Source: Salminus brasiliensis
Lineage: Eukaryota > Chordata > Actinopteri > Characiformes > Bryconidae
Direction of reading: 5' to 3'
DNA: 64,000 nt
NCBI RefSeq assembly: GCF_030463535.1
Contig: NC_132899.1
Span: forward strand, 19,429,490-19,493,489
Shown here: piece by piece, positions 50,701 to 58,719 of the stretch
How the letters are laid out: each line of letters opens with the position of its first letter
How positions within the stretch are numbered: the stretch's first letter is position 1
Notes under the pieces: model-generated
What the model was told of the DNA's origin: nothing
The model's database searches: none
The model's input: only the letters and a program-made list of their open reading frames with translations
Program-made: the position numbers and the translations under genes

Positions 50701-52304
50701 TCCACCACTCTCTGGCCTGCCTGGACACTGTAAATAATTTCTGCCAGGATTCATTTCAACTATTCGCCTCCTGACCGCCCGGCTTTGATGCTGTTTGTTT
50801 GCATTAGCCGTGGGCCTGCCACTACGGACCAAACTGGCCAGGTTTCCAGATTCTATGTAGTTCACAGTCGAGGATAATGACTAATTTTAAGACGAGGCCA
50901 ACAGCATCTTCAAAACCTATGCACGAAAAAAAAACAAAAACCCTGATTTAACATGGTACCAGACTATCAAATTCATACTGGCTGAAGCTCCATTTTTTCC
51001 TGAGATCTGGGTAATAAAATCAACACCGGACTCTGGCCAGGAGTCAAACAGATCGCGTTTCAGTGCGTCCTGGACTATCCAGCCATGCGCCTAATCAAAA
51101 AGGACCGTTCCTTTTTAGTATCTAATTAATCCTTTAATTTCCAGCGTGGCAAACAGGCGCTGCTGTCCCTCTGACAATCTTCTACTGCCACTAGAGGGGC
51201 ATAGCCACCGAGATCCAGACATACAACAGACGCAAAAGGGAATGCCAGAGTGCCAGTCTCACCTTCTGTCAGCCATGTCTCCTGAAGCTGACTTAAATCC
51301 TGAAAGAGATCTGAAAAAATAAAAATAAAAAACAGATATTAATGCTTGAGATCAGATTATTGCTAATTAAATCTCATGGAAAAAACAACAACTCAGAGGC
51401 ACCTTTTCTCTTTAAAATTCAATCACCATAATAACAGCCTCTGCTGTTGGTAAACACACATTTCCCAGCTATTGGAAAGATGTACTGCTTGCATAAAGGC
51501 CACAGTAAGTTTCCTGGACGTGCTTGTTACTTTACCTTCGGATTCCTGAGGGGGTAATTCGGTGTCCATGTATTTCCTTTTTGCTGCCATCAACAGTCTA
51601 TTTAGGGGCCCATTTCCTTGCGACCTCTGCAAAACAGCAAGTACATTATGTAAGTGGAAATATAGCCTACACACAAATCACTGAAAATAATAATAATAAT
51701 AATATCTGGTCACCTCATGATGAATTATTATTTGCAAATGCACATAAAAATGATAGAAGAGAAATCTAAATACAGACTTATTTGAAATTCCAGTGCTTTA
51801 TATTTGTAAATGTATAAATGTATGCTGTATAGATACATTACTGTTTACTAATATATTTATATATATATATATATTATATATATTTACAAGTAATGCATTA
51901 TATATAATACTAACTGTAAAAACTGTTGACAGTGGAGTTTACTAAAATAAGAAACCATGTAATCAAACCTTACTTCTAATAACACGTCATTAAAGCCTAA
52001 AAGTACACAAGTCCCCAAATGTGCTATCTGGCAACCCTGACGATATCTACTGGAGGTCTCAGTTAGTTAGTAGTCGCGCACCATTGCTGGGGATTTGCGG
52101 TATAAACATGAACTTTCTTGCTATATTACACCTTCTAGGCTACAACTATGCGCCGTACCATGAAGGGATAATGCCATATTCCACTACAACATCGTGAACA
52201 AGTGCTAAATAACTGCTTCTGTCGGGTATTTTGGTTGAAACTCGGCTCGGTTTCAATCGCAGCTGCGCTCGAAACAAATCACAGAGGCATCGGCGATGAG
52301 AGAG

Positions 52305-52351
<47 letters not shown>

Positions 52352-52475
52352 AACAGCCAAACACACGTTCAGACAAAGCTTGGAGATCCACATGGGCACG
52401 ACAAAACGGGATACTTACATTAGCTAAAGTATAAGGCACTTGCTGGTCCAGATATCCATCCATCTTATAATCCAT
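15301..52475 (-). CDS. etv4: ETS translocation variant 4 (PEA3-subfamily ETS factor), complete, 12 coding exons
   Basis: Sequence-specific nuclear activator that binds GGAA sites; PEA3 factors act downstream of FGF/MAPK signalling. Coding exons in transcript order: 52475-52419, 51626-51536, 51310-51263, 43363-43310, 26757-26631, 25835-25596, 24838-24543, 21386-21318, 20333-20286, 18649-18477, 15947-15846, 15528-15301. All junctions are GT-AG and phases join to 510 aa (human about 484). The start is supported by YLDQQVPYT near the N terminus and an in-frame TAA two codons upstream. Seen: acidic activation region (about 50-83) with DLFQDLS and a DEQFVPD COP1-type degron (72-78); SUMO-type motifs IKKE (93-96), VKQE (293-296) and VKQE (346-349); alanine-rich tract (133-151); glycine tract (234-246); ETS domain about 366-446, with recognition-helix arginines R422 and R425; conserved tail [10 protein letters not shown] and [12 protein letters not shown]. 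Introns 3 and 4 are 7.9 and 16.6 kb. Confidence 0.97.
15781..15795 (+). promoter_or_regulatory. CTCF-like word in etv4 last intron
   Basis: CACCAGAGGGGGCTA is close to the CTCF core (CCASYAGRKGGCRS) but not perfect. It lies in the 317-bp intron between the last two coding exons. Weak evidence on its own. Confidence 0.25.
16583..16660 (+). pseudogene. tRNA-Asn-like pseudogene
   Basis: The stretch keeps the layout of a eukaryotic tRNA-Asn: a 5' part like GTTTCTGTGGTGCAATC, then GGCTGCTAACCGAATGGTTGG, then GTGGTTCATGCCCACCCAGG (B box and acceptor side). The anticodon position reads GCT instead of GTT, there are extra bases in the D-arm to anticodon region, and the 5'/3' acceptor pairing is damaged. 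It is probably a dead copy or a SINE head. A partial repeat of the same 5' part (TTGTGGCGCAATTAGTGG) lies just upstream at about 16566-16583. Confidence 0.65.
16672..16975 (+). mobile_element. tRNA-derived SINE copy
   Basis: It starts with an A-box-like TGGTGGCTCAGCGGTTAG and a B-box-like GGGTTTGATACC. These are followed by the characteristic CACTGTTGG … TTGAGGAAGGCCCTTAA … CTGCTCCCCGGGCG body, TTTGCTCACTAGTGTGT, and the GATGGGTTAAAGGCAGAGG tail. This body-plan is common in otophysan fishes. It lies in etv4 intron 10, in antisense orientation to the gene. Confidence 0.75.
17363..17560 (+). mobile_element. Second, 5'-shortened copy of the same SINE
   Basis: It shares GTGGTGGCTATTGGTGACAG, TTGGTCTGATACCCAGGCTC, TTGAGCAAGGCCCTTCACCC, CTGCTCCCCAGGCGCTGCAG and TTTGCTCACTAGTGTGTAAC with the copy at 16672, in the same orientation about 0.7 kb away. 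Part of the tRNA-like head is deleted. Confidence 0.7.
17750..18150. other. Unassigned non-repetitive stretch of etv4 intron 10
   Basis: No repeat is recognisable, and the base composition is even. It contains homeodomain- and Sox-like AT words (TAATGATTAATG, ACAATGG). It may be regulatory, but no conservation data are available. Confidence 0.2.
18852..19080. mobile_element. Palindromic MITE with long inverted arms
   Basis: The left arm (18852 to about 18914) carries CTCAAACTGCATCCAGGTC and GGTTGCACAGACTT. The reverse complement of the right arm (19080 back to about 19028) carries CTCAAACTGCATCCTGGTC and GGTTGCACAGACTT. The arms begin TGCCCC and end GGGGCA. The arms of about 60 bp are roughly 80-85% alike by eye and flank a centre of about 110 bp. 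It lies in etv4 intron 9. Confidence 0.75.
19270..19592 (+). mobile_element. Second copy of the 1408-1826 MITE family, opposite orientation
   Basis: GGGTATAAAGCCCCCCGGCA, GGAGCAGTGGAACTGTGT, GGTGATCATCCAACATTCTG and the terminal ATACTTATGTCTATATAGTG correspond in order to the reverse complement of the element at 1408-1826. The 5' part is truncated. Confidence 0.7.
19593..20285. other. Unassigned remainder of etv4 intron 9
   Basis: A minus-strand frame of 77 codons (19788-20021) is open but matches no family I recognise and has no splice context that joins it to etv4. The rest is unremarkable. Confidence 0.2.
21387..24542. other. etv4 intron 7: simple repeats, C-rich tract, no exon seen
   Basis: 3.2-kb intron with an (AAAT)n run at 22311-22340, a GGGTGGACT triplication at about 22403-22430, a strongly C-rich + strand with CCA repeats at 23430-23540, and GA-rich tracts at 23730-23850. 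From about 24060 to 24420 there is AT-rich sequence that looks like a degraded repeat (see 62836 for a shared word). No additional coding exon is supported. Confidence 0.6.
26758..34430. other. etv4 intron 4, 3' half: repeats and unassigned sequence
   Basis: No etv4 exon is seen. 27465-28085 looks like a degraded interspersed repeat (AAAGCAACACTATGTAGCAA start). 28600-28900 is an unusually GC-rich island. 30380-30620 is an even-composition stretch with CCATTTAAACTG and GGCCATTAAACAG words that looks like a conserved non-coding element. 31360-31782 has a 140-codon + strand open frame (antisense to etv4) that resembles no known protein and has a second open frame overlapping it. Confidence 0.3.
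26983..27018. repeat. (CA)n microsatellite, etv4 intron 4
   Basis: Eighteen CA units, about 230 bp upstream (in transcript sense) of the exon at 26757. Confidence 0.95.
34440..34605 (+). mobile_element. LINE/SINE 3' tail fragment
   Basis: It ends in GTAATGCAGCTTTGCAACAA … TTGTAAAAGGTGTTATATAAGTGAACTTGACTTGATTG. This is the recognisable tail type of teleost L2-like LINEs and SINEs that share it ('…AAGCGCTATATAAATAAACTTGACTTGA'). Only the tail is identifiable. Confidence 0.6.
34893..37900. other. etv4 intron 4: G-rich and purine-rich stretches, possible regulatory DNA
   Basis: 35060-35120 is G/T-rich. 35150-35480 is non-repetitive with bicoid-type TAATCTGG and GATA words and is a candidate conserved element. 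36570-36930 is A/G-rich (AAAGAAAG, AAAAGA). 37060-37110 and 37305-37350 are GT-rich. 37670-37690 is a G-run. No exon is seen. Confidence 0.25.
38390..39120 (-). pseudogene. Tc1-like transposon, internally deleted, with transposase N-terminal remnant
   Basis: Read on the minus strand, 38747-38544 keeps a paired-type HTH start of a Tc1 transposase (ELS-type [26 protein letters not shown], then [20 protein letters not shown]), but the DNA-binding domain is followed by a stop. The DDE catalytic domain is missing; a short piece resembling the distal part ([10 protein letters not shown] region) remains at about 38400-38530. The sequence 38800-39120 matches the 5' non-coding end of this fish Tc1 family (GTGGACTTCATTTCACTAAG, GGTAATTGGTTGCACCAGAG). 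It is in sense orientation within etv4 intron 4. Confidence 0.8.
39684..39772 (+). repeat. Repeat fragment A (paralogous to 41716)
   Basis: Shares with 41716-41802 the words CAGCTGCCTCACATG, GCTAGTTAG/GCTAGTAAG, GGAAAATGA, GAAGAGATGCAGATAGATTTG versus GAGGAGATTGAAACTGATTTG. The element class is unknown. Confidence 0.55.
41452..41515. repeat. (TA)n microsatellite
   Basis: About 32 TA units, etv4 intron 4. Perfectly self-complementary. Confidence 0.95.
41716..41802 (+). repeat. Repeat fragment B (paralogous to 39684)
   Basis: Second copy of the approximately 87-bp segment described at 39684, same orientation, 2 kb away. Confidence 0.55.
42545..42680 (+). repeat. MITE-like family copy ('GTGATAGGAACCAG' family)
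   Basis: Contains AAAGTCATTCAGAGTGGTTT and AGCAGTGGTGATAGGAACCA. The same blocks occur at 26095-26200 (AGTCAGAATGGTTTGCAGTG, GGTGATGGCAACCAGA) and at 48985-49400, where the block also appears inverted at the far end. All three copies lie in etv4 introns. Confidence 0.55.
44192..44273. repeat. (TA)n microsatellite beside AAAT repeat
   Basis: About 40 TA units, preceded by an AAAT-rich stretch (44160-44191). etv4 intron 3. Confidence 0.95.
45014..45183. mobile_element. Short MITE with 9-bp perfect inverted ends
   Basis: It starts TAGGGATGC and ends GCATCCCTA, 170 bp in all, with no coding capacity. A possible one-ended relative starts at about 40854 (TTTAGGGATGCATGAT). Terminal TAGGGATGC-type repeats are common in fish hAT-like MITEs. 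No clear 8-bp target duplication is visible here. Confidence 0.6.
46905..47085 (+). mobile_element. SINE/L2-tail fragment
   Basis: It has TTCCATTCCCCAGCCGGAAA (B-box-like), GTCCTTGGGCAAGACTCCTA, and the tail GTAGGTTGCTCTGAGTGCCA … CCATGAATGTAAAATGACAT. This is the usual order of a teleost tRNA SINE with an L2-type tail. It is diverged and lies in etv4 intron 3. Confidence 0.65.
48985..49400. mobile_element. Larger copy of the 'GTGATAGGAACCAG' family with inverted ends
   Basis: The left end reads AACTTTGAATGTCTTTAAGC then AGTGCTGGTGATAGGAACCA. The right end, reverse-complemented, reads CATTGTAATCAAAGTCATTC then AGAGTGGTTTGG. A 92-codon frame inside (48999-49277) shows no known domain. Confidence 0.5.
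50640..51250. other. Non-repetitive stretch beside etv4 exon 3
   Basis: Even-composition sequence immediately upstream in coordinates of the exon at 51263, with no recognisable repeat. It includes CTGCCAGGATTCATTTCAAC and TTGTTTGCATTAGCCG. It may hold intronic control elements; conservation is untested. Confidence 0.2.
52297..52349. repeat. (GA)n microsatellite in etv4 intron 1
   Basis: About 25 GA units, roughly 70 bases from the intron 1 donor at 52418, so the pre-mRNA carries a long CU-repeat close to the splice donor. Confidence 0.9.
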
Positions 52476-52638
52476 GCGTTAGCCGTTCGTGGTCATTTGG
52501 GCTGTGCTGAGTGGGGTCCGCGCAGTCTGCAGGGAGAAGGAAGAGGGGCAGGAGAGGCAGCAGGAGTTGTGAATGGAGCCGCGAGAAAGCTGCATACGTA
52601 ATGAGCTCCATTCAGTAAAAACGCAGACTGGCCTACAG

Positions 52639-52672
52639 CACACACACACACACACACACACATACACACACG
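52639..52672. repeat. (CA)n microsatellite upstream of the etv4 start codon
   Basis: Imperfect CA run (one CATA break), 165-200 bp upstream of the etv4 ATG, followed by a CG-alternating CGCTCGCGCACGC. It is probably in the 5' UTR or proximal promoter. Confidence 0.85.
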
Positions 52673-53129
52673 CTCGCGCACGCACTCTTCCTCAAACCCC
52701 AAATCAAAGCTCACACAACACAGGAACACTCCTTTCCTATATGCGGCCACACGCTATTGTCTGTGGCGTTTATAAAAATAGTAATCCAGGCAAAGTTAAC
52801 TGTGCAAACGTGGATGCAAAGATAATATACTGCGCTCTTTCAGCTCTTTTTTTACTAAAAGCTCACAAAAAGTAGTAAAAAAAAAAAAAGTCAGTGTTAA
52901 ATATTTAATAGTTAAATATGAATGTAAACATAAATAAAATAAAATAAAAATCAACAGCTTGCCTTGAATTGTGATTTTGTTCACGTGCCCAGGTGGCAGA
53001 AGTAGCTAAACAAATCATAAATATTTATACATATATTAAAAAAAAAAAAACTTTTCTATCCTCAAAACTTTACTGCTGATTTGCTATGGGTTGTTTCTCT
53101 CGCTGTCGTCTGTTCGCTCCAGTCACAGG

Positions 53130-53310
53130 AGCTTGGTGATTGGTGGATTTGCTCTTTCAGGAGCTCGGATTTCTCTCAGTCTTTGTCCACATGAATGGTC
53201 TTACTTATGAATGAAATCTCGGCTCCTCCTTTGCACCAATCAGAACCCAAACTGTACCAAACCATAGCAACAGGGGGCGGGGTTTGCAGCCAAGCGACCA
53301 ATCCCCTGCG
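53130..53310 (-). promoter_or_regulatory. etv4: Candidate etv4 promoter: three CCAAT boxes and a GC box
   Basis: CCAAT pentamers occur at 53139-53143 (minus-strand sense) and at 53236-53240 and 53298-53302 (plus-strand sense). A GC-rich box GGGGGCGGGG lies at 53273-53282 between the last two. This cluster, 660-830 bp upstream of the etv4 ATG, is typical of TATA-less vertebrate promoters (NF-Y and Sp1 type). The implied 5' UTR is several hundred bases, unless an intron or a closer start exists. Confidence 0.5.
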
Positions 53311-53385
53311 CCGGGACCCCGAGAGTTTCCCTCCTGGTTTTTGCAGTTGTTTTTCATTCACAAAAAGGAAAGAGAAAGTTGAGGG

Positions 53386-53398
53386 AGGAGAGAGAGAG

Positions 53399-53430
<32 letters not shown>
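53386..53430. repeat. (GA)n microsatellite upstream of the etv4 CCAAT cluster
   Basis: GA run with one ATC interruption. Antisense open frames crossing it (SLSLSL-type) are artefacts of the repeat. Confidence 0.9.
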
Positions 53431-53432
<2 letters not shown>

Positions 53433-53639
53433 TCCATTCATAAAAACGTGCCCTGGCATGAATGTACCGGGTTGTTTTCAGCACACGCTCTATTAACAAC
53501 AGACACAGCGCGAAGAAAAAACAGCACGAGGTCCCTCCCCGCCAAAGCTGCACTGCATTAAAGAGTATAAACGAGGTTGATTTACTGTCAAACAGCTTAA
53601 AACACCGGCCCAGCTGGTTTATTTTCACTGTGAGTTTAG

Positions 53640-54380
53640 ATTCAGCCTAGCTACAGATATCATGAACATTTGAAGCGACCTTCAGCTCTGTGTAGCTGTA
53701 CATCAGACCACACCACTCCTAACCCGCGGTTAAAAGTGCGTGTGTTTTCACAAGATTGCCATTTTAGGTCTGCGCTTTCTGCTCGGACATTTTGAAACCT
53801 CCTAGGCTGTGGTGGGCACTTACAGTAGACGTGTTAGCTCACAACCCAAAAGGGAAAGAAGGTTTAATGAACGTTTTGAAGGTCTCGTGTGTATTAAGGA
53901 AGCAAAAGAAACGTTTCTTCCACATGCATTTAGTTCAGTTGAGTCACAACCAAGAGCATAGCTGCTTAAAGAGCCAGAACAGAAGGCTTCAATGATTTGG
54001 GGTTTTGTACTTTTACTGTCTACTTTTGTCATTTGTGTGGGTTCATGTATCAATACTAAAGTCTCGACTCTTTTCCTCCTCATCCCTTAAAATTAAACTT
54101 AATAATAATAATAAAAAAAATTAATTAAAATGAACTCAGTGTTTTTGTAAATGAACTCCGTTCTGATTGGCTGTCTCATTCGAAAAGCAGTCTGGGCTAA
54201 ATCTGGACTAACTTCAGCGTGACTGGACAGAGCTATACTGCCGCAGGCCGAATAGGAAGCTATACGTATAAACCTTGTAGGTTTTCATGACATCACATAA
54301 ACAATAAAGTCAAAACAGGCATTTCAGTTTCCACATATGGACGGCATGCACTGGGGAGTGAACTGTACATGTACAGTGTT
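53640..54380. other. etv4 upstream flank, unassigned
   Basis: No gene or clear repeat is seen. It contains short open frames on both strands without recognisable domains. Confidence 0.3.
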
Positions 54381-54384
54381 TAAA

Positions 54385-54745
54385 TACTACATCAGATTCC
54401 TCTAGAAAAGCCGTTGTTTTGGCAGGAATTGTCTAGTGTTGTGTAGGTCCCTCTCGTGTCACCAAAGCAGCTCTGACCCATCAAGGTGTCCTGTGGTTGC
54501 AAAGTGGGGCCTCCATGGATCTGACCCGCACACCCTACTGCTTCATATCCCACTGGTTGTTCTTCCTTGGAGCACTGGTAGGTACTAACCACTGCATACT
54601 GGGAACACCCAGCAAGACCTCCCTGATGTTTTGGAGATGCTCTGACCCAGTCGTCTAGCCATCACAATTTGACCCCCGTCAAAGCTGCTCACATCCTTAC
54701 GCTTGTCCATTCTCCCTACTTCCGACATCTAATGTGTGTGTCCCA
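54385..54745 (-). pseudogene. Deletion derivative of a Tc1-like transposon
   Basis: On the minus strand it keeps the start of a Tc1 transposase reading region: ATGGACAAGCGTAAGGATGT, TTGTGATGGCTAGACGACTG, GGTCAGAGCATCTCCAAAAC, then GTATGCAGTGGTTAGTACC. The expected remainder (most of the transposase) is gone, and the far end resembles the distal part of the same family (GGGCCTCCATGGATC and TGTCCTGTGGT on +). A second, shorter derivative is at 62555-62800 and shares the derived junction word AAGACCT.CCTGATGTTTTGG. Confidence 0.75.
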
Positions 54746-56040
54746 CCCTGGCTCCTTGCTCTTTAGTTTTCCACTGGAGCTACAACACTAATGGAGCAAG
54801 GAATTGAAATCTATGTCGCCCAGAATCTGTTTGACTGACAGACATCTATTATATTAGGCTGACAGCTCCAGTGCATATCTAAAGGAGCTAAGCTCAGACA
54901 CTAAACATGAAATGGCTGTCTGACTGCATTTAGGGTACGTGGGAGACTCAAATGGGCCACTTTTTGGTGAACCATCCCTTTAAACATCACAGATTTGGGG
55001 AAATAGAAAGCAACATCTATTGACCATTAGTATTCTATACACAGTCACCATCTGTAGGTAGTTAACATGTTTTTTCTGTAATAGAATACGCCAGGGGACC
55101 TACTGTATCTCATCGCCAGCACTGCTAGGTCTATTAACAAACAGCTTCATCCCAGGTCCACACCTTTACCGTCTCCCACATTAATCAAATCAAGCCTTTT
55201 CCTGTTCATTTTACATCCTGATAAGGCTGACGGTAACTGATAAGATGATGTGGGCCTCTGTTGATGCAGCCAATTAAATTGAATTATAACAGATGTGTAA
55301 ATGACCTACTCAGCTGCTGTTAAGAATGAATAACGCTTAGTATTTCAATAAAGTTTTAAAGACTGAGTGCATGTAAGAGTACATACAGCCATTGCATGCG
55401 TTTACTTTATTTAGGCCTATGTAGGAAACGCATTGAGGTGACCTTTTGGCGCGGGCCCTCCATATTATCTTATCAGCACTGTTGTGAATTTAATTTTAAA
55501 CTTGCTGACAAAGAAAGGGATGTTGAAACTCATGCCATGAGATTTTAAAGGTTTAATGGTTAAAGCCGTAAGTCAGGTCCCAGCACTTTGACCCCCCTAT
55601 TGAGATTCCCATTATCTCCTGTGGTTCAGCCATTTGTGCAAGGCATGAAACGTATGTTCACTTTTTTCCCTGCCAGATAATCACTCTGTCTCTCAAGTGT
55701 ATTGTATCCTGCTTAATAGGCAGTTTATATCATTTCCATTATAGAAGTGATAAAGGGAGAAAGTGCTCAGTATGATTTAGCCATAGTTCATTGTTAACAA
55801 CTTAGCGTAATAATAATACGTTTTAGGGCTGATAACGTCCTAGCATTATATGAACGTTTTGCCACTTAGCTTTTTTTCATTATTTACTAGCTACTATTAT
55901 TGTTCTCTTACCGTCTATGTGTTCATACATAGCATGCATTGTCAACTGTGTACTCATTCTTGTTGATCTGTCTATTTTACTTTATTGTATCACATATACA
56001 TCCTGTATACAAAGTGATACAGGCTAAGTTGTCTGTGTTG
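54746..56040. other. Gene-poor flank with possible conserved element
   Basis: No coding sequence is supported. 55150-55340 is even in composition with CAATTAAATTGAATTATAAC and GATAAGATGATG words, and could be a homeodomain/GATA-type regulatory element. Otherwise nothing is recognisable. Confidence 0.2.
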
Positions 56041-56380
56041 ATGGCTGGTGCAGGTAGTTGTATTTCAGACATACAGGAAGCACAGTGTGTAGCAAGAGGA
56101 TACTGGCTGAGGGGCTGGGCCTGGGATGTTTACAGCATGCAGGGCGGCTGGTTCTGCTGGGCCGTGCTGTCTTGAAAGGAGATTCCGAGTGCAAACAGGC
56201 ATCGTGAGAAACTGGGAGCCGACTGTGTCCACTAGGGCGGGGGACAAACTTTTCCTTTCGAACCTCAGCTAAATAAAGAGACTAAAAATAAGCTGTGCAG
56301 AACGTTTGGCCGTGGACTTATCTGACATCCTTTTTATGCCAGATTGCCAAATTTGGCCTTGACTGCCTGGTATCCTGCAG

Positions 56381-56522
56381 TGCGCCGGTCCAGGCGCCTG
56401 CCCGTGTCTACTCTGATTTCCTTCAGTTGTCACAGCCAGGGAATGAGTTTCACCTGAGTGAGATCTCCTACAATGGCCGTTGTGTTCAAGTCAAGGCCAG
56501 AATCGAGCATTTGGAAGCCAAG
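56381..56522 (+). other. Exon-like block of unknown identity
   Basis: Preceded by TATCCTGCAG (acceptor-like) and followed by GCCAAG|GTATTA (donor-like). One frame stays open through 47 codons: it begins APVQAPARVYSDF and ends VQVKARIEHLEAK. Third positions are clearly richer in G+C than the surroundings. I recognise no protein family. It could be an internal exon of an unrecognised gene, a lncRNA exon, or a conserved non-coding element that happens to be open. Confidence 0.3.
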
Positions 56523-57038
56523 GTATTAAGAGGAAGCCACGTCGTAAATTTGTGAATGTACTGTCATTTTGTTCTATTAGTAAAAATTGGTCTTCATTTA
56601 CTCTAATTTTGCATCCCCTTTCATTCTGGCTTGTCGTTTGGAAATGCTAAGTGTGTCAATGCTGAACACCTGGCATTTCCAAATGCCAGCAGCTTTTCTT
56701 TCCATAAATGGCAAATCATTTCATTACAACTGTTCCTTTCAACTTATTTACAAGCCTGCGTCTTGCTATGAAAATAGCAGCACTAAATAGCGGCAACAGT
56801 CAAGTGCGCAGTTAGTGGACCACTGTGGTTGTCTGTGGCTGGTTGTAAGTCACTGTGTGGTGTAGCGACAGACACCGTCAGATTTACACCCTTTGGCATG
56901 GGGCCTGCGCGTCAAATTGTGTTTGCCTGCTGCCCTACACCAGCCCACATTAAATGATTTCTCACAAGCCCCCATGGAATGCCTGGCACTGGGAAACACA
57001 CAACCAGATGAGACGCAGGCCTCCTTATAATAACTGTG

Positions 57039-57040
<2 letters not shown>

Positions 57041-57081
<41 letters not shown>
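57041..57081. repeat. (GT)n microsatellite
   Basis: About 20 GT units in the etv4 upstream flank. Confidence 0.95.
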
Positions 57082-57084
<3 letters not shown>

Positions 57085-57173
57085 TCTGCGCTTGTCATTG
57101 TGTGAATGTATGTAAGGGTCTGTCTAAGTCTGTAGTTGTATATTTCTATGCCTTTTCCTGTGTGTGCATTGTA

Positions 57174-57292
57174 CTCGGACGTGTTTTTAAATGTGCTAGT
57201 GCGAATGTAGGTTTTTGTTGGTCTGACGGGTGTTTATATGCACCCTGATATCGCTCCTTGTCCGTTACTCATTCCTGCTGGGTGTTTGGCCG
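57174..57292 (+). repeat. Direct repeat, copy 1
   Basis: Shares with 58491-58613 the ordered blocks CTCGGACGTGTTTTTAAA, GTTGGTCTGACGG, TGTTTATATGCA, TGATATCGCTCCTTGTC and GTTACTCATTCCTG.TGGGTGTTT. Identity by eye is about 85% over 120 bp, same orientation, 1.3 kb apart. Confidence 0.85.
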
Positions 57293-58490
57293 TTGCCTGG
57301 ACGCCCGTCTGTGTAGGACTGGGCAGGAAATGTCTGGGCTGGCATCTGAGAAGCCAGTCCAAGCCTCCAAAACGTGCTCCAAGCACCTGCAGCCCTGAGT
57401 CTCCTGCCCCAGACAGAGGCTTGCTTGTTTGTCAACAGGCCTTCTCCCTGTTAAAGTCAGGGTCTCTCCGTAAGCTCTGTGGCACGGGAGATCAATCAGA
57501 CTGGCACAATGGACTCCTGCTTTACGGGCCTGCCCTTCAGCGAGACTGCCCACACAGCTGCAGTTGCCTCAGCTGAATCTATACATCAGAAAACAATGCC
57601 CTTTCCTTCTTAATTCCCCCATCCCAGCTTTTCTCTGGCTGCCAGCAACGCATCATGGAGGGAGCTAAACTTTTTTTTTCTATTCTGTTCTAAATCGAGT
57701 GGGATTGCAGCACTGGGGGCACACAGAGGAGTGTTGTTAGTGTCTCTGACAGTGCTGGTTTTGTTTAGACGCTCAATTGTTGGTTCCGCCAGCTCACTGA
57801 CATTTACATTTATAGCCCTTTTTTCCAGTTCATTTCCATGCTAATTTCAGGACAATGCAAACTCACATGTCAGTTATAGTAATCCACTTGTATTTATCTG
57901 GCCATGGCAAAAACGTGGGGAAAACCAGTGGCATTGTCCGATGATGTCAAAAAGTAGAGAAACTGAATTGGACATGTGTTGTGCACTATATATAGATTTC
58001 CGGTCACAGACACAATTCTGTTAAATATTTACTAAATTGACTAAATTCAATGAAAAATAACAGCAGTCACAACAATGGTACTGGAGTGAACACTGAAATC
58101 CGTTGATACAAAGAGCAAAAACCCTTTCACTGTGGCTTCCTGCTGTAATGCTAGTAACAAAAATCAGCACAGTCAGGTCATTTTTTTATCTTTTGGAGCA
58201 TTCCTTTGTTTACCACTTTAGACAAACATGTCTCCATCTCTCACTGCTTATTGCCAGAAGTCCAGTTTGGCACAACTGGCTGTTTGTGAAGGCTTTCGCC
58301 AGATATTGTAGATTAGCCAAGAGGAAAAAGTCCATAGTAGTTCCTGACATTAGAGGTTAAATTGGGATTTCAGAAGTCGATTCTGAACCATTATTTTGTT
58401 GGATATATCTATTGTTAAGTAGAGTGACTGTTCATCTGTCCATAACATATTGTATAAATACTGTATAAAGAATATTTGTTCATCATTTAT
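57293..58490. other. Unassigned flank between the two direct-repeat copies
   Basis: 57290-57600 is GC-richer, non-repetitive and contains an open + frame with no recognisable domain. 57780-58490 is AT-rich and unremarkable. Confidence 0.25.
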
Positions 58491-58613
58491 CTCGGACGTG
58501 TTTTTAAACACGCTTGTGTATATGTAGGTTTTGGTTGGTCTGACGGTTTGATGTTTATATGCATCGTGATATCGCTCCTTGTCTGTTACTCATTCCTGTT
58601 GGGTGTTTAGCCG
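58491..58613 (+). repeat. Direct repeat, copy 2
   Basis: Second copy of the segment at 57174-57292. It sits immediately 5' of a Tc1-like relic. Confidence 0.85.
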
Positions 58614-58719
58614 GAGCTCAAGAAAATCAGAAATGCAGTATCTTAGATTATTTTAATCTTTTGTTTTGAGTTTGAGTAAATTACTATTTAAACAGTATAA
58701 ATTCATCTAGTTCAGCACA

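Noticed and set aside
53176..53628. 150-codon minus-strand frame upstream of etv4
   Set aside because: Runs through the (GA)n tract and the CCAAT/GC-box cluster; the serine-leucine run is repeat-derived and no domain is visible.
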